64,000 nt of DNA from CBDFGT01 sp965247225. GTDB lineage: Bacteria; Pseudomonadota; Alphaproteobacteria; Rhizobiales; Rhizobiaceae. The notes below the pieces were generated by a model. The model was not told the origin of the DNA. It did no database searches and saw only the letters and a program-made list of their open reading frames with translations. A program made the position numbers and the translations under genes. This document shows positions 53,159 through 63,084 of this stretch, piece by piece; the stretch's first letter is position 1; every line of letters begins with the position of its first letter. The stretch spans positions 1 to 64,000 of the forward strand of contig CBDFGT010000009.1 of assembly GCA_965247225.1 (NCBI GenBank). The letters are read 5' to 3'.

Positions 53159-54133
53159 TCACGGTATCAGAACCGTCGCACCCGTTGTCTGGCGGCCTTC
53201 CAGCATCCTGTGCGCTTCGCCGGCATCCTGAAGCGCAAACCGTCGGGGTGTATCGGACCGCACCTCTCCGCAAAGCAATCTGGAAAACAGGTCGGCTGAA
53301 CGCATGTCCAGCGCCTCTCGGTCGGCTACATAGTCAAACAGCGAAGGCCGGTTGGCCGACAGCGACCCGTGATTGGCCAGTTCCGTGAGCGTGAACCCTT
53401 CCAGCAATCCGGAAGACTGGCCGAAAGAGACAAACATGCCGCGCCTTCGGATGCATTTCAGCGATCCGCGCCAGGTATCCCTGCCAACACTGTCATAAAC
53501 AGCCGCAACCCCTTCACCACCGGTCAGTTCACGCACAACCGGCACAAAATCCTGCGTCCGGTAATTGATCACATGTTCATAGCCATGTTGCAGCGCCAGT
53601 GCGACTTTTTCATCCGAGCCCGCCGTGCCGATGGCGTGCGCACCAAGTGCTTTCAGCCATTGACCGAGTAAAAGCCCCACACCACCGGCAGCGGCATGCA
53701 CCAGAACCGTATCACCCGGCTTGACCGCATAGGAAGATGTGACCAGATATTGCGCGGTCAGGCCCTTGAGCATGACACTCGCCGCCACATCATCGGCAAT
53801 GCCATCCGGAATTTTCACCATCCGGTCAGCCGGCACAAGCCTGCGCTGGCAGTAGGAGCCGGATCGCAGCGAATAGGCCACGCGATCCCCGGCCTTGAGG
53901 TGCGTCACGCCTTCACCCGGAGCCTCGACAATACCTGCCGCTTCCGCACCCGGAACCAGCGTTTCGCCCGGCCATGGATAGAGCCGCGTGCGAAAATACA
54001 CATCAATGAAATTCACGCCGATCGCCGTATGCCGGATCAAGACCTCGCCCGGCCCCGGCTGCCCCACCGGCAGATCCTGCCATTCCATCACTTCCGGTCC
54101 GCCCGGTGCAAAGCAAATCAGGCCCTTGTTCAT
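53159..54133 (-). CDS. NADPH:quinone oxidoreductase-like MDR protein
   Basis: 324 residues, zinc-free medium-chain dehydrogenase/reductase of the QorA type. GPGEVLIRHTAIGVNFIDVYFRTRLYP is the conserved N-terminal block, VHAAAGGVGLLLGQWLKALGAHAIGT the NADP-binding motif, and YDSVGRDTWRGSLKCI follows. It reduces quinones or enones in the cytoplasm. It is followed in the operon direction by nothing close; an ilvE-like aminotransferase gene lies 51 bases upstream in the same direction. Confidence 0.9.
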   Translation of the reverse strand: MNKGLICFAPGGPEVMEWQDLPVGQPGPGEVLIRHTAIGVNFIDVYFRTRLYPWPGETLVPGAEAAGIVEAPGEGVTHLKAGDRVAYSLRSGSYCQRRLVPADRMVKIPDGIADDVAASVMLKGLTAQYLVTSSYAVKPGDTVLVHAAAGGVGLLLGQWLKALGAHAIGTAGSDEKVALALQHGYEHVINYRTQDFVPVVRELTGGEGVAAVYDSVGRDTWRGSLKCIRRRGMFVSFGQSSGLLEGFTLTELANHGSLSANRPSLFDYVADREALDMRSADLFSRLLCGEVRSDTPRRFALQDAGEAHRMLEGRQTTGATVLIP

Positions 54134-54184
54134 TTGATCTCACGCTCCTGACCGTTACAAACCTGAATGTTGCAAAACAGAAAC

Positions 54185-55039
54185 TCACGCATGCGCCCAG
54201 TCCCAGTAGAGTGCGCGCGCCTTGCGGGAAACGGCACCAAAATCCAGTTTCAGACCATCAAAGCCTGTCACAGGCACGACCTTTGACAGGTTTCCGGTGG
54301 AAAAAATCTCTTCCGCCGTGCGAAAATCATCCGGTGTCAGGGTCATTTCATGCACAGGCACCCCGGCATCGCGCAGCAAGCCAATCACCCGCTGGCGGGT
54401 AATGCCATTCAAAAATGTGCCATTCGGCACCGGGGTAAACACGTCACCGCCGCGCACCATGAACACATTGGAACCCGCCAGTTCGGCAACATTGCCATTG
54501 GCATCCGTCACAATGGCATTCTGAAAGCCTTTGGCCCGGGCCTCGCGCAGCATGCGGGCATTATTGGCATAAAGGCAGGCCGCCTTGGCATTGACCGGCA
54601 TGACATCCAGCGTCGGACGCTTGAACCGTGTTTCGGTAATGGTGAAACCATTGGGCTCAGTCATCGGAATTTCTTCCAGACACAAAGCAAAATCTGTTGA
54701 TTCGGCCAGCGGCGGAATGATACCGGCATCACTTTCCTCAGCCCAGTACATGGGACGGATATAGACATCGGTTCCGGGCGTGAATTTTTTCAACCCTTCG
54801 CGTGTCAGCGATTCGATATCAGTCGCTGACAGCACCGGTTTCAGACCCAGTGCCAGAGCGGAATCGTTGATACGGGAGGAATGCCGGTCGAGATCCGGCG
54901 TCACACCTTCAAACAGCCGCGCCCCGTCAAAAACCAGGGAGCCAAGCCAGGTGGCATGCGACGCCGCACCTAAAATCCGCACATCCCCGTCATGCCAGGC
55001 ACCCTTGTAATATGTCACCATCTTGCGCTTTGCCGTCAT
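54185..55039 (-). CDS. ilvE: branched-chain amino acid aminotransferase-like protein (fold type IV)
   Basis: 284 residues from ATG 55039; a frame upstream to 55102 is open but lacks a ribosome site. Fold type IV PLP features: VFDGARLFEGVTPDLDRHSSRI, DVYIRPMYW, the PLP Lys probably in DVMPVNAKAACLYANNARML, and GSNVFMVRGGDVFTPVPNGTFLNGITRQRVI. It moves the amino group of Leu/Ile/Val or a related substrate; D-amino acid transaminase activity cannot be excluded. Confidence 0.85.
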   Translation of the reverse strand: MTAKRKMVTYYKGAWHDGDVRILGAASHATWLGSLVFDGARLFEGVTPDLDRHSSRINDSALALGLKPVLSATDIESLTREGLKKFTPGTDVYIRPMYWAEESDAGIIPPLAESTDFALCLEEIPMTEPNGFTITETRFKRPTLDVMPVNAKAACLYANNARMLREARAKGFQNAIVTDANGNVAELAGSNVFMVRGGDVFTPVPNGTFLNGITRQRVIGLLRDAGVPVHEMTLTPDDFRTAEEIFSTGNLSKVVPVTGFDGLKLDFGAVSRKARALYWDWAHA

Positions 55040-55113
55040 GTCAATATTCCGCTTTCTGCATTGTGTCCGGCCCGCAATGGAAAGAGCCGTGTCTGGTGCC
55101 ACCTTGCCGGTTT

Positions 55114-56355
55114 TTACATGTCCCCGTCAACCACCGCCAGATGCTTCCTTCCGGCCAGCCAATGGTCCATGCCGTGTGCCGCGGCCTGCCCTGTCGCAAG
55201 GCAGGCCGTCAGCAGATAGCCGCCGGTCGGTGCTTCCCAATCCAGCATTTCTCCGGCCACAAACACACCCGGCAGCATTTTCAGCATGTAATATGCATCA
55301 ACACTGGTCCAGGAAACACCACCGGCGGAAGAAATGGCTTCCGCAACAGGGCGTGTATGCGTCAAAGGAATAGCAAGACCCTTGATGGCACGGGCAAGAA
55401 ACTCAACGTTCTGAAAATCTGCCACCGGCACGCATTCGCGCAGCAGCCCGGCCTTGACGCCTTCAATCCCCGCTCCCTTGCGCAACCGCGTGGCAAGGCT
55501 CGCCTTGTTGCCCTGCCGCTGCAAATCATGGATCAGACGCTCAAGCGACCGGCCCGGCATCAGGTCCAGCCTCAGATGGGTCGGCTGTCCCGCCTCCAGA
55601 CTGTCGCGCAAGCGGGCTGAATGTGCATAGAGGAGACTGCCCTCGATACCCGTGCGGGTGATGACGCATTCTCCGGTAACCGGGATATCCTCCACGGTTG
55701 CCGTCACGGATTTGACCGGAACCCCGGCATATCGGGTTACAAAAATCTCCGACCAGTGCACATCGAATCCGCAATTGGCAGCACGAAACGGCAGAATTTC
55801 CACCCCCGCGGCGCCAAGCGGCTCCACCCAGCCAGCGTCTGACCCCAGTCGTGGCCAGCTTGCCCCGCCAAAGGCCAGCAGCAGACCGTCGCTTTCAACG
55901 CGCACAATGCCTTCGGGACCGTCAAAGAGTGAAGCCCTTCCGTCAAAACCCGCCCAGCGATGCCGTGTCTTGACCACCACGCCCAGAGACTGAAGCCGCG
56001 ACAGCCAGGCACGCAGCAAGGGCGATGCTTTCATCACGGTCGGGAAAACCCGCATGGAACTGCCGATAAAGGTTTCCGTGCCAAGGTCTGCGGCCCAGTT
56101 GCGCACATCCTCCGGCGTAAATGCACGCAGCGCCGGTGCAAGTTTTGCCGAAGCGGCTCCAAACCGCTGTGAAAATTCGGCAAACGGTTCGGCATGGGTA
56201 ATATTAAGCCCCGATTTGCCGGCCAGCATGAACTTGCGACCGACTGTCGGCATGCTGTCATACACAGTCACCGCATGTCCCAGATGCGCCAGTGTTTCTG
56301 CCGCCATCAGCCCGGCGGGTCCGCCGCCTGCAATCGTCACTGTCTTCGCGCCCAT
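55114..56355 (-). CDS. HI0933-type flavoprotein (YhiN-like FAD oxidoreductase)
   Basis: 413 residues from ATG 56355, chosen because the FAD motif begins at once (MGAKTVTIAGGGPAGLMAAETLAH). GRKFMLAGKSGLNITHAEP is the hallmark of the HI0933 group, and GVSWTSVDAYYMLKMLPGVFVAGEMLDWEAPTGGYLL is the conserved C-terminal block. The family is widespread and its reaction is unproven; a link to hydroxylated tRNA bases has been proposed for some members. The frame extends upstream to 56589 without good starts. Confidence 0.87.
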   Translation of the reverse strand: MGAKTVTIAGGGPAGLMAAETLAHLGHAVTVYDSMPTVGRKFMLAGKSGLNITHAEPFAEFSQRFGAASAKLAPALRAFTPEDVRNWAADLGTETFIGSSMRVFPTVMKASPLLRAWLSRLQSLGVVVKTRHRWAGFDGRASLFDGPEGIVRVESDGLLLAFGGASWPRLGSDAGWVEPLGAAGVEILPFRAANCGFDVHWSEIFVTRYAGVPVKSVTATVEDIPVTGECVITRTGIEGSLLYAHSARLRDSLEAGQPTHLRLDLMPGRSLERLIHDLQRQGNKASLATRLRKGAGIEGVKAGLLRECVPVADFQNVEFLARAIKGLAIPLTHTRPVAEAISSAGGVSWTSVDAYYMLKMLPGVFVAGEMLDWEAPTGGYLLTACLATGQAAAHGMDHWLAGRKHLAVVDGDM

Positions 56356-56635
56356 GCCCTGGCCACCCCCCGCCCGTCTGTGATTCTGTCTTACAGTCTG
56401 TGCCCGGACAAGGGAAACGGTCTTGTAGCTTTTTAAAAATTGTCGGCCTTTGAGATCTGCGCTACCGTACGGAAATACCCTCATAAAATCAGCACAACAG
56501 TCTATCCAGAACATAAATGAGCGGTTTTTCCGGGTTTCGGGGGTCGTGCAGACTGGCGAGAATGTCGTAGACAGGCAGTGGTCGGGCAACGACAGATCAT
56601 AAACTCATGTTTTATTCCAATCAGGGTCAGCGTTC

Positions 56636-59197
56636 ATGGCAGAATTTCCGAAAAAGGCAAAAGTCGTCATCATCGGTCTGGGGGGCATTGTCGGCGCTTC
56701 CATTGCGCATCACCTCATTGAACGCGGCTGGGACGATATTGTCGGCATCGACAAATCGGGCATCCCGACCGATATCGGCTCGACCGCCCACGCCTCGGAC
56801 TTCTGCTACACCACAAGCCACGATTACCTGTCCGTCTGGACAACCCAGTATTCGATCAACTTCTACGAGAAGATGGGTCATTACGCCCGCATCGGCGGTC
56901 TGGAAGTGGCCCGCACCGGTGACCATGTGTGGATGGAGGAAATCAGGCGCAAGCTCACGTCGGCAAAGGCTTTCGGGACACGCGCACATTATGTCAGCCC
57001 GGCCGGGATCAAGGCACTCTTCCCGCTGATAGAGGAAGACCAGGTTATGGGTGGCCTGTTTGACCCGGATGCCGGTCTGGTTGTTCCGCGCTCGCAAACC
57101 GTGGCAGGAAAACTGGTCGATGCGGCTGAGAAATCCGGCAAGTTGCAGATGTTTTCCAATACGCCCGCCCAATCCCTGATCGTTGAAGAGGGCCGGATCA
57201 AGGGCGTCGTCACCCATCGCGGCACGATCATGGCCGACCATGTTATCGTCTGTGCCGGTCTCTGGGGTCGCCTGATTGCGGAAATGGTGGGAGAAGACCT
57301 GCCTGTCATGCCGGTCGACCATCCGCTCACCTTTTTCGGCCCCTATAACGAATTTGAAGGCACGGGCAAGGAGATCGGCTACCCGCTGCTGCGTGACCAG
57401 GGCAACTCGGCCTATATGCGCGATACCGGCGACCCGAAGACCACCGAAGGCGGCCAGATCGAATGGGGCTATTACGAGCAGACCAGTCCGCGCCTGTGCC
57501 ATCCGCGCGACCTTCTCGAAAAGCATGAAGCCCGTCTTTCTCCCTCGCAGCGCGACCTCGACATGGAGCAGATCATCGGGCCGCTGGAACGCGCCATGGA
57601 ACTCACCCCTGTTCTCGGCGAGCTGGGCTTTAATGAAAGCCATTCCTTCAACGGGCTGTTGCAGGTCTCTGCAGGCGGAGGCGCATCCTGCGGTGAAAGT
57701 CAGAAGGTACGCGGCCTATGGTATTGCGTGGCCATCTGGGTCAAGGACGGCCCCGGCTATGGCAAGCTGATTGCCGACTGGATGACCGATGGCCGCACCG
57801 AAATCGACCATAATTCCATCGACTATGCCCGTTTCTATCCGCATCAGCTGACAGAACAATTCATCGAGGGGCGCTGCTATGAAGCCGCGCAGAAAATCTA
57901 CTTCCCCGCCGTTCACCCGCGCGAACCCTATGCCACCGGTCGTAACATCAGGCGCTCGCCTTTCTATGAGCGCGAGGTCGAACTGGGCGGCTATTTCATG
58001 GAGCTGGGCGGCTGGGAGCGGGCGCATGGCTACAGTGCCAACGAGCACCTGCTCGAGAAATATGGCGACCGCGTTCCGGTCCGCGAGAACGAATGGGACA
58101 ACCGCCATTTCTGGCGTGTCTCCAATGCCGAACATCTGGCCATGAGCGAGGACTGCGGCATCGTCAACCTCTCGCATTTTTACATGTTCGATGTCGAAGG
58201 TCCGGATCACGTCGCGCTGATGGAATGGCTGTGCGCCGCCAAGATCGGCGACGACGTGAATATCGGCAAGGGCATCTACACCCACTTCCTTGATGACGAG
58301 GGCATGGTCCGCGCCGATCTCACCGTTATCCGCATGGCAGACCGCTGCCGCGTGATCGACGGTGCCGACGCAGGCCCGCGCGATTTCCACTATGTGAAGC
58401 GCGTGGCCGAAGACAAGGGCTTCGATGTAACCGTCACCGATGTTACCGAAAAGTTTATCACCATCGGCATCTGGGGCCCCAATGCCCGCACCACGCTGAA
58501 AAAGGTCGTTGCTGACCCGGCAGCCCTCGACCCGGAAAATTTCGGCTTCGCGGCGATCAAGCCGGTCGAGATCGCTGGCAAGACGGTGACGGCCTTCCGC
58601 ATCTCCTATGTCGGCGAACAGGGCTGGGAACTGCACATGGCCTATGAAGACGGCCTCGCCGTATGGGACGCCTTGCGCTCAACCGGCGTCATGGCCTTTG
58701 GCGTGGAAACCTATGCCAACTCACGCCGTATGGAAAAAAGCCTGCGCCTGCAGAATGCAGACCTCCTGACGCAGTATAACCTCATCGAAGCCGGTCTTGC
58801 CCGTCCCAGGGTCAAGGAAGCCGATTTCCGCGGCAAGGCCAAACATCTGGAATACAGGGCCCGCCAGCATCAGCCCGCCATGCTCTGCACACTGGTGATG
58901 ACGGAAAACACGGATGCAAAGGGTGTGAAACGCTATCCCGTTGGTACCTTGCCGGTGATCGACCCGGAAACCGGCAGGACCATTGTCGATGAACTTGGCC
59001 GCATCTCCTGTACGACCTCCATTGCCTATGGGCCGACCATCGGCAAGAATATTGCCCTTGCCTGGCTGCCATGGTCGCATTGCCAGGCCGGTCGCAAGCT
59101 TCAGGTGGAATATTTCAGCGAAACCTATCCGGTCGAAGTCGTCTCTGTCGGTTACAAGCCGCTCTACGACCCGGAAAACCTGAAGCCAAAGAGCTGA
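56636..59197 (+). CDS. FAD oxidoreductase fused to GcvT domain (third dimethylglycine dehydrogenase-like enzyme)
   Basis: 853 residues. FAD motif VVIIGLGGIVGASIAHHL at the N terminus; where the other two enzymes of this window have TWHAAG, this one has STAHASDF. The C-terminal GCV_T half (from about residue 480) shows YVGEQGWELHMAYEDG. It is a distant relative of the two enzymes at 18-23 kb. Codon usage looks more GC-rich than that of its neighbours. It stands as a single gene with its own terminator, next to a GntR regulator. Substrate is probably an N-methylated amine but unproven. Confidence 0.85.
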   Translation: MAEFPKKAKVVIIGLGGIVGASIAHHLIERGWDDIVGIDKSGIPTDIGSTAHASDFCYTTSHDYLSVWTTQYSINFYEKMGHYARIGGLEVARTGDHVWMEEIRRKLTSAKAFGTRAHYVSPAGIKALFPLIEEDQVMGGLFDPDAGLVVPRSQTVAGKLVDAAEKSGKLQMFSNTPAQSLIVEEGRIKGVVTHRGTIMADHVIVCAGLWGRLIAEMVGEDLPVMPVDHPLTFFGPYNEFEGTGKEIGYPLLRDQGNSAYMRDTGDPKTTEGGQIEWGYYEQTSPRLCHPRDLLEKHEARLSPSQRDLDMEQIIGPLERAMELTPVLGELGFNESHSFNGLLQVSAGGGASCGESQKVRGLWYCVAIWVKDGPGYGKLIADWMTDGRTEIDHNSIDYARFYPHQLTEQFIEGRCYEAAQKIYFPAVHPREPYATGRNIRRSPFYEREVELGGYFMELGGWERAHGYSANEHLLEKYGDRVPVRENEWDNRHFWRVSNAEHLAMSEDCGIVNLSHFYMFDVEGPDHVALMEWLCAAKIGDDVNIGKGIYTHFLDDEGMVRADLTVIRMADRCRVIDGADAGPRDFHYVKRVAEDKGFDVTVTDVTEKFITIGIWGPNARTTLKKVVADPAALDPENFGFAAIKPVEIAGKTVTAFRISYVGEQGWELHMAYEDGLAVWDALRSTGVMAFGVETYANSRRMEKSLRLQNADLLTQYNLIEAGLARPRVKEADFRGKAKHLEYRARQHQPAMLCTLVMTENTDAKGVKRYPVGTLPVIDPETGRTIVDELGRISCTTSIAYGPTIGKNIALAWLPWSHCQAGRKLQVEYFSETYPVEVVSVGYKPLYDPENLKPKS

Positions 59198-59225
59198 TCG
59201 ATCTGGTTTTGTCGCCAAATCACAG

Positions 59226-59258
59226 AATGCCCGTATTATCCTGGCGGGCATTTTTCTT
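59226..59258 (+). terminator. rho-independent terminator after the GcvT-fused dehydrogenase
   Basis: AATGCCCG (59226-59233) pairs with CGGGCATT (59245-59252), 8 bp with an 11-base loop, followed by TTTTTCTT. It begins 29 bases after the stop at 59197 and separates the gene from the convergent GntR regulator. Confidence 0.82.
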
Positions 59259-59309
59259 CAGGGCTCAGCGTATCAGCCGAGGAGAGCCGGGGCGGTGCTT
59301 CTTGCGCGT

Positions 59310-60221
59310 TCAAGCCTGTTCAACCAGGTTGTTGCAGCGGAGCGAAGCAACAAGCGTCTCTTTTGATGTGGCAAGATGTGCCAGGGTTGCCTGCCGGGCC
59401 TCTGCCCTGTCCCGGGTACGCAATGCCCGGATAATGCGCAGATGCTCGGCAATGGCATGGGTATTGCGCTGACGTTCCTCGCGCTTGTCCCATTGGTAGT
59501 GATAGTGGAAAATCAGGGAAATCACTTTCTGGAATTCAATAACGAACCGGTTGGTGACAACAGAGTTCAGATCCGCATGGAAGCGACCGTCCAGTTTGGA
59601 AAAATCATGATAATCGTGATCAATGCGCTCCAGCAGCGAAAGGTGATCCGTTTCCAGACCCTCCAGTCTCTGCCAGACGCAATGGTCTTCCGGCAGACCG
59701 ACAAGGGCATCAATGGCATTCAGTTCCAGCAGCGTTCTGAATTCTGAAAGTTCGAGCGCATAGTCCGTGGTAAACCCCCGCATCAGCCATCCGCCGCGCG
59801 GTCGTCTTTCAACCAGACCAAAATTGGAAAGTCTTGCCAGAAATTCCTGCAGGCTGTGGTTTGGCACGGAAAACCGCTTGGAGAGCTGGGCCACATTCAA
59901 GGGCGTGTTCGCCGGCACGTCGAAGCGGAGAATCCAGTCCAGAAAGCGGCTTTCCAGTTCTTCCATCGACAGATATTCGAGACCTTTCTCGATCCTGTCA
60001 TGGGCGGTCGGTGTTCGCAGCACCGTCTTTTCCCTGCCGTTCAGATAAACGATACCGGCCGCTTCAAAATTGTGCAGGATGGACCGCACAATGGTCCGGC
60101 TCACCTTCAGCCTTTCAGCCAGCACAGGTTCAGAAGGCAGCCGGTCACCTTTGACGGCTGTACTCAGGAGGTCAACCGCTTCATTATGCGCCGTTCGCAA
60201 GCGGGTGTCTGTGCGTGCCAT
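59310..60221 (-). CDS. GntR-family (FCD) regulator with two winged helices
   Basis: 303 residues. The N-terminal GntR winged helix (DRLPSEPVLAERLKVSRTIVRSILHNFEAAGIVYLNG, about residues 26-62) is followed by a second helix-turn-helix-like stretch (LNVAQLSKRFSVPNHSLQEFLARLSNFGLVERRPRGGW, about 108-145). An FCD ligand-binding domain with metal-binding Asp/His residues follows (DGRFHADLNSVV; AIAEHLRIIRAL). It is divergent from the ribose-type importer genes and probably represses them. Confidence 0.88.
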   Translation of the reverse strand: MARTDTRLRTAHNEAVDLLSTAVKGDRLPSEPVLAERLKVSRTIVRSILHNFEAAGIVYLNGREKTVLRTPTAHDRIEKGLEYLSMEELESRFLDWILRFDVPANTPLNVAQLSKRFSVPNHSLQEFLARLSNFGLVERRPRGGWLMRGFTTDYALELSEFRTLLELNAIDALVGLPEDHCVWQRLEGLETDHLSLLERIDHDYHDFSKLDGRFHADLNSVVTNRFVIEFQKVISLIFHYHYQWDKREERQRNTHAIAEHLRIIRALRTRDRAEARQATLAHLATSKETLVASLRCNNLVEQA

Positions 60222-60326
60222 TGTCTCTCCGGTCTGTATTTCTGAATAAATATATTAAAAACAATTTGCAAGCGGCCAGAGTGTATATAATAATTAAAAG
60301 CACAGGATCTTTGGGAGGAGAAAACC

Positions 60327-60473
60327 ATGCCAGATGGCACACAATGCCTGTTGCGCTGTCGCACCTGCCATGGATTGGATCACCCAAGGCAGCATGGCTC
60401 TGTGCATCCCTTGGAGGCCGGACCTGTCATCAGCACGGATATCTGTATGCCTGCCCTCGCGAGGGTCGCATGA
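60327..60473 (+). CDS. 48-codon open frame translationally coupled to the ABC ATPase
   Basis: ATG 60327 has the best ribosome site of the region (GGGAGGAG). The frame encodes 48 residues beginning MPDGTQCLLRCRTCHGLDH and its TGA overlaps the ATPase start as ATGA. I recognise no family. It may be a leader peptide that sets translation of the ATPase, a remnant of a gene, or a small protein. The Cys/His cluster C-x3-C-x2-C-H is noted, but there is no signal peptide. Confidence 0.45.
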   Translation: MPDGTQCLLRCRTCHGLDHPRQHGSVHPLEAGPVISTDICMPALARVA

Positions 60474-61989
60474 GCGAACAGATCAGGCTGGAATCCATTG
60501 ACAAAAGCTTTCCGGGTGTACATGCCCTCAAGCGCATGAGTTTCACGCTGCATTCCGGCGAGGTTCACGCCCTGATGGGCGAGAATGGTGCCGGCAAATC
60601 AACCTTGATGAAAATCCTGTCCGGCATTTATGCACCGGACAGCGGCAGGATCCATGTCGAGGGGCGGGAAGTGACCATTCCCAGCCCGCGCGCAGCGCAA
60701 GCGCTTGGCATTGGCATGATTCATCAGGAACTGGCCCTGATGAATGATCTCACGGTAGCGCAGAATATCTTCATTGGGCGCGAACCCCGCAATGTGTTTG
60801 GCTGGCTTGATGAAAAGGCCCTCAACGCCGAAACAGAAGCCCTGTTTGCGGCCATGAAGGTCAGTATCGATCCCCGTGCCGAGGTGCGAAGCCTCTCTGT
60901 TGCCCGGCAGCAGATGGTGGAAATTGCCAAGGCGCTGTCCCACAAGTCGCGCATGCTGATCATGGACGAACCGACGGCAGCTCTCAATGACCGTGAGGTA
61001 GCCGAGCTTTTCGCCATTATTGCCCGCCTGAAATCCGAGGGGGTCGGCATTGTCTATATCAGCCACAAGATGGATGAGATCAAACGCATTGCCGACCGTG
61101 TCAGTGTCATGCGCGACGGTGCTTTTGTTGGCACTGTCGATGCGGCACAAACGCCGATTTCAACGATCATCTCCATGATGGTGGGGCGTGAACTGGACAA
61201 TACCCATATCGCCATTCCCGACCTCTCCCATGCCGAAACTGCGCTGGAAGTGCGTGGCCTGTCGCGGGGTCGCGCGGTGCGCAATGTCAGCATCTCGCTG
61301 AAAAAGGGCGAGATCCTTGGCTTTGCCGGCCTGATGGGCGCCGGTCGCACGGAGCTTGCCCGCCTGATCTTCGGCGCAGACCGTCGCGATGCCGGCGAGA
61401 TTCTGGTGCATGGCAAGAAGGGTTTCCATATCAACCCCGCGCGACGCTGTTAAAGCCGGAATTGGATATCTGTCGGAAGATCGCAAACATCTTGGCCTGG
61501 CACTGGGTCTGGATGTGCGGGCCAATATCGGCCTTGCAACCCTTTCACGCTTCCGCAACATGTTCGGCATTGTTGATGATGCAGGGCTTGGCGAAGTGGC
61601 CCGTCAATACATCAGGAGCCTTTCCATCCGCACACCGTCCGACCAGCAGGAAGCCCGTCTTCTGTCGGGAGGGAACCAGCAAAAGATCGTTCTGGCAAAA
61701 TGGTTGCTGCGCGATTGCGACATCCTGATCTTTGATGAGCCGACCCGCGGTATTGATGTTGGTGCGAAGGCCGAAATTTACCGTCTGGTGCAAAGCCTTG
61801 CCGAACAGGGCAAGGCCATTGTCGTCATATCATCCGAACTGCCCCGAGGTTCTGCGCCTGTCCCATCGCATTGCCGTCATGTGTGAGGGACGGTTGACAG
61901 GCATTCTGCCTGGCGGACCCGGCACCAGCCAGGAAGACATTATGCATCTGGCAACACAGCGCGATTCAGGACAAGAGGAAGCAGCATGA
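60470..61989 (+). pseudogene. ribose-type ABC transporter ATPase (RbsA-like), two frameshifts as sequenced
   Basis: Fused double ATPase of the ribose/xylose class, about 505 residues when corrected. First cassette: Walker A GENGAGKSTLM, signature LSVARQQMVEIAKAL, Walker B MLIMDEPTAAL. Second cassette: AGLMGAGRTELARLIFG, LSGGNQQKIVLAKWLL, DILIFDEPTRGIDVGAK. Frame is lost at the G run 61420-61422 (one extra G restores KKVSISTPRDAV when removed) and at the C run 61842-61845 (removal restores SSELPEVLRLSHRIAVM). Both shifts are in homopolymers and all motifs are intact, so sequencing error is likely. The stop overlaps the permease start (ATGA). Confidence 0.82.
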
Positions 61990-62990
61990 GCAACAAGACA
62001 GAAACAGGCGCTGCAATACAGCCAAAGAAAAATGTATCCGGCGCGCAGCAAATGATCCTGGCATTTGCCAGTCTGATTGTCCTGATCGGCTTCTTTTCGC
62101 TTGCATCGGAAAACTTCCTGCAGACCTCCAATATCATGGGCATCCTGCAATCCACCTCTGTCAACGGCGTTCTGGCAGTCGCAGCCACGCTGGTCATCAT
62201 TACCGGCGGCATCGACCTTTCGGTTGGCACGCTGATGACCTTCACCGCCGTGATCACAGGCGTTGTGCTGACCTACTGGGGCATGCCGCTGCCACTCGGA
62301 ATTCTGGCCGCCCTCCTGACCGGAGCCTTCTGCGGTTTCATCTCCGGTACACTGATTGCGAAAATGAAGATCCCGCCTTTCATTGCCACGCTTGGCATGA
62401 TGCTGATCCTCAAGGGCCTTTCCCTGGTGATTTCCGGTACAAAGCCGATCTACTTCAACGATACGCCCGGCTTCTCGCTGATTTCCACCGGCTCTCTCAT
62501 CGGTGATATATTGCCGTTCTTTCCGTTGCCCAATGGCGTGCTGATCCTGTTCGTCCTGGCCATCGTCATGGCCTGTGTGCTCAACAAGACCGTGCTTGGC
62601 CGATACACATTTGCACTGGGTTCCAATGAAGAGGCCGTGCGCCTTTCCGGTGTCAACACTGACGGCTGGAAGATTGCCATCTACAGTCTGGCGGGCGCAA
62701 TCTGCGGCCTTGCTGGCCTGATCATCGCATCGCGGCTGAATTCAGCCCAGCCGGCCCTGGGTCTGGGTTACGAGCTTGATGCCATCGCTGCCGTCGTTAT
62801 CGGCGGAACATCGCTTGCGGGCGGGCGGGGTTCCATCCTTGGAACCATTATTGGCGCATTGATCATGTCCGTGCTGCTCAATGGCCTGCGCATCCTGTCC
62901 GTTGCTCAGGAATGGCAGACAGTGGTCACCGGCCTCATTATCATTGCAGCAGTCTATGCAGACATGCTGCGTCGCAAAAGCCTTTCCTGA
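61986..62990 (+). CDS. ribose-type ABC transporter permease (RbsC-like)
   Basis: 334-residue inner-membrane permease with eight to ten hydrophobic segments. RbsC signatures: ITGGIDLSVGTLMTFTAVITG, AKMKIPPFIATLGMMLILKGL, GSNEEAVRLSGVNTDGWKIAIYSLAG and DAIAAVVIGGTSLAGGRGSI. It begins at the overlap with the ATPase stop and is followed 94 bases later by the binding-protein gene. Confidence 0.93.
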   Translation: MSNKTETGAAIQPKKNVSGAQQMILAFASLIVLIGFFSLASENFLQTSNIMGILQSTSVNGVLAVAATLVIITGGIDLSVGTLMTFTAVITGVVLTYWGMPLPLGILAALLTGAFCGFISGTLIAKMKIPPFIATLGMMLILKGLSLVISGTKPIYFNDTPGFSLISTGSLIGDILPFFPLPNGVLILFVLAIVMACVLNKTVLGRYTFALGSNEEAVRLSGVNTDGWKIAIYSLAGAICGLAGLIIASRLNSAQPALGLGYELDAIAAVVIGGTSLAGGRGSILGTIIGALIMSVLLNGLRILSVAQEWQTVVTGLIIIAAVYADMLRRKSLS

Positions 62991-63084
62991 GGCTTGAACG
63001 CATAAGACAAGAAGAGAACGGGTTACGTTCCGCAAAAAGTGTGAAATCAAGAACCTGGCATGGTGCCAGATTGTGGAGGAAGAC

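Noticed and set aside
60345..60392. CxxCH-like heme motif in the 48-codon frame
   Set aside because: No signal peptide or further cytochrome features; a chance match is more likely.
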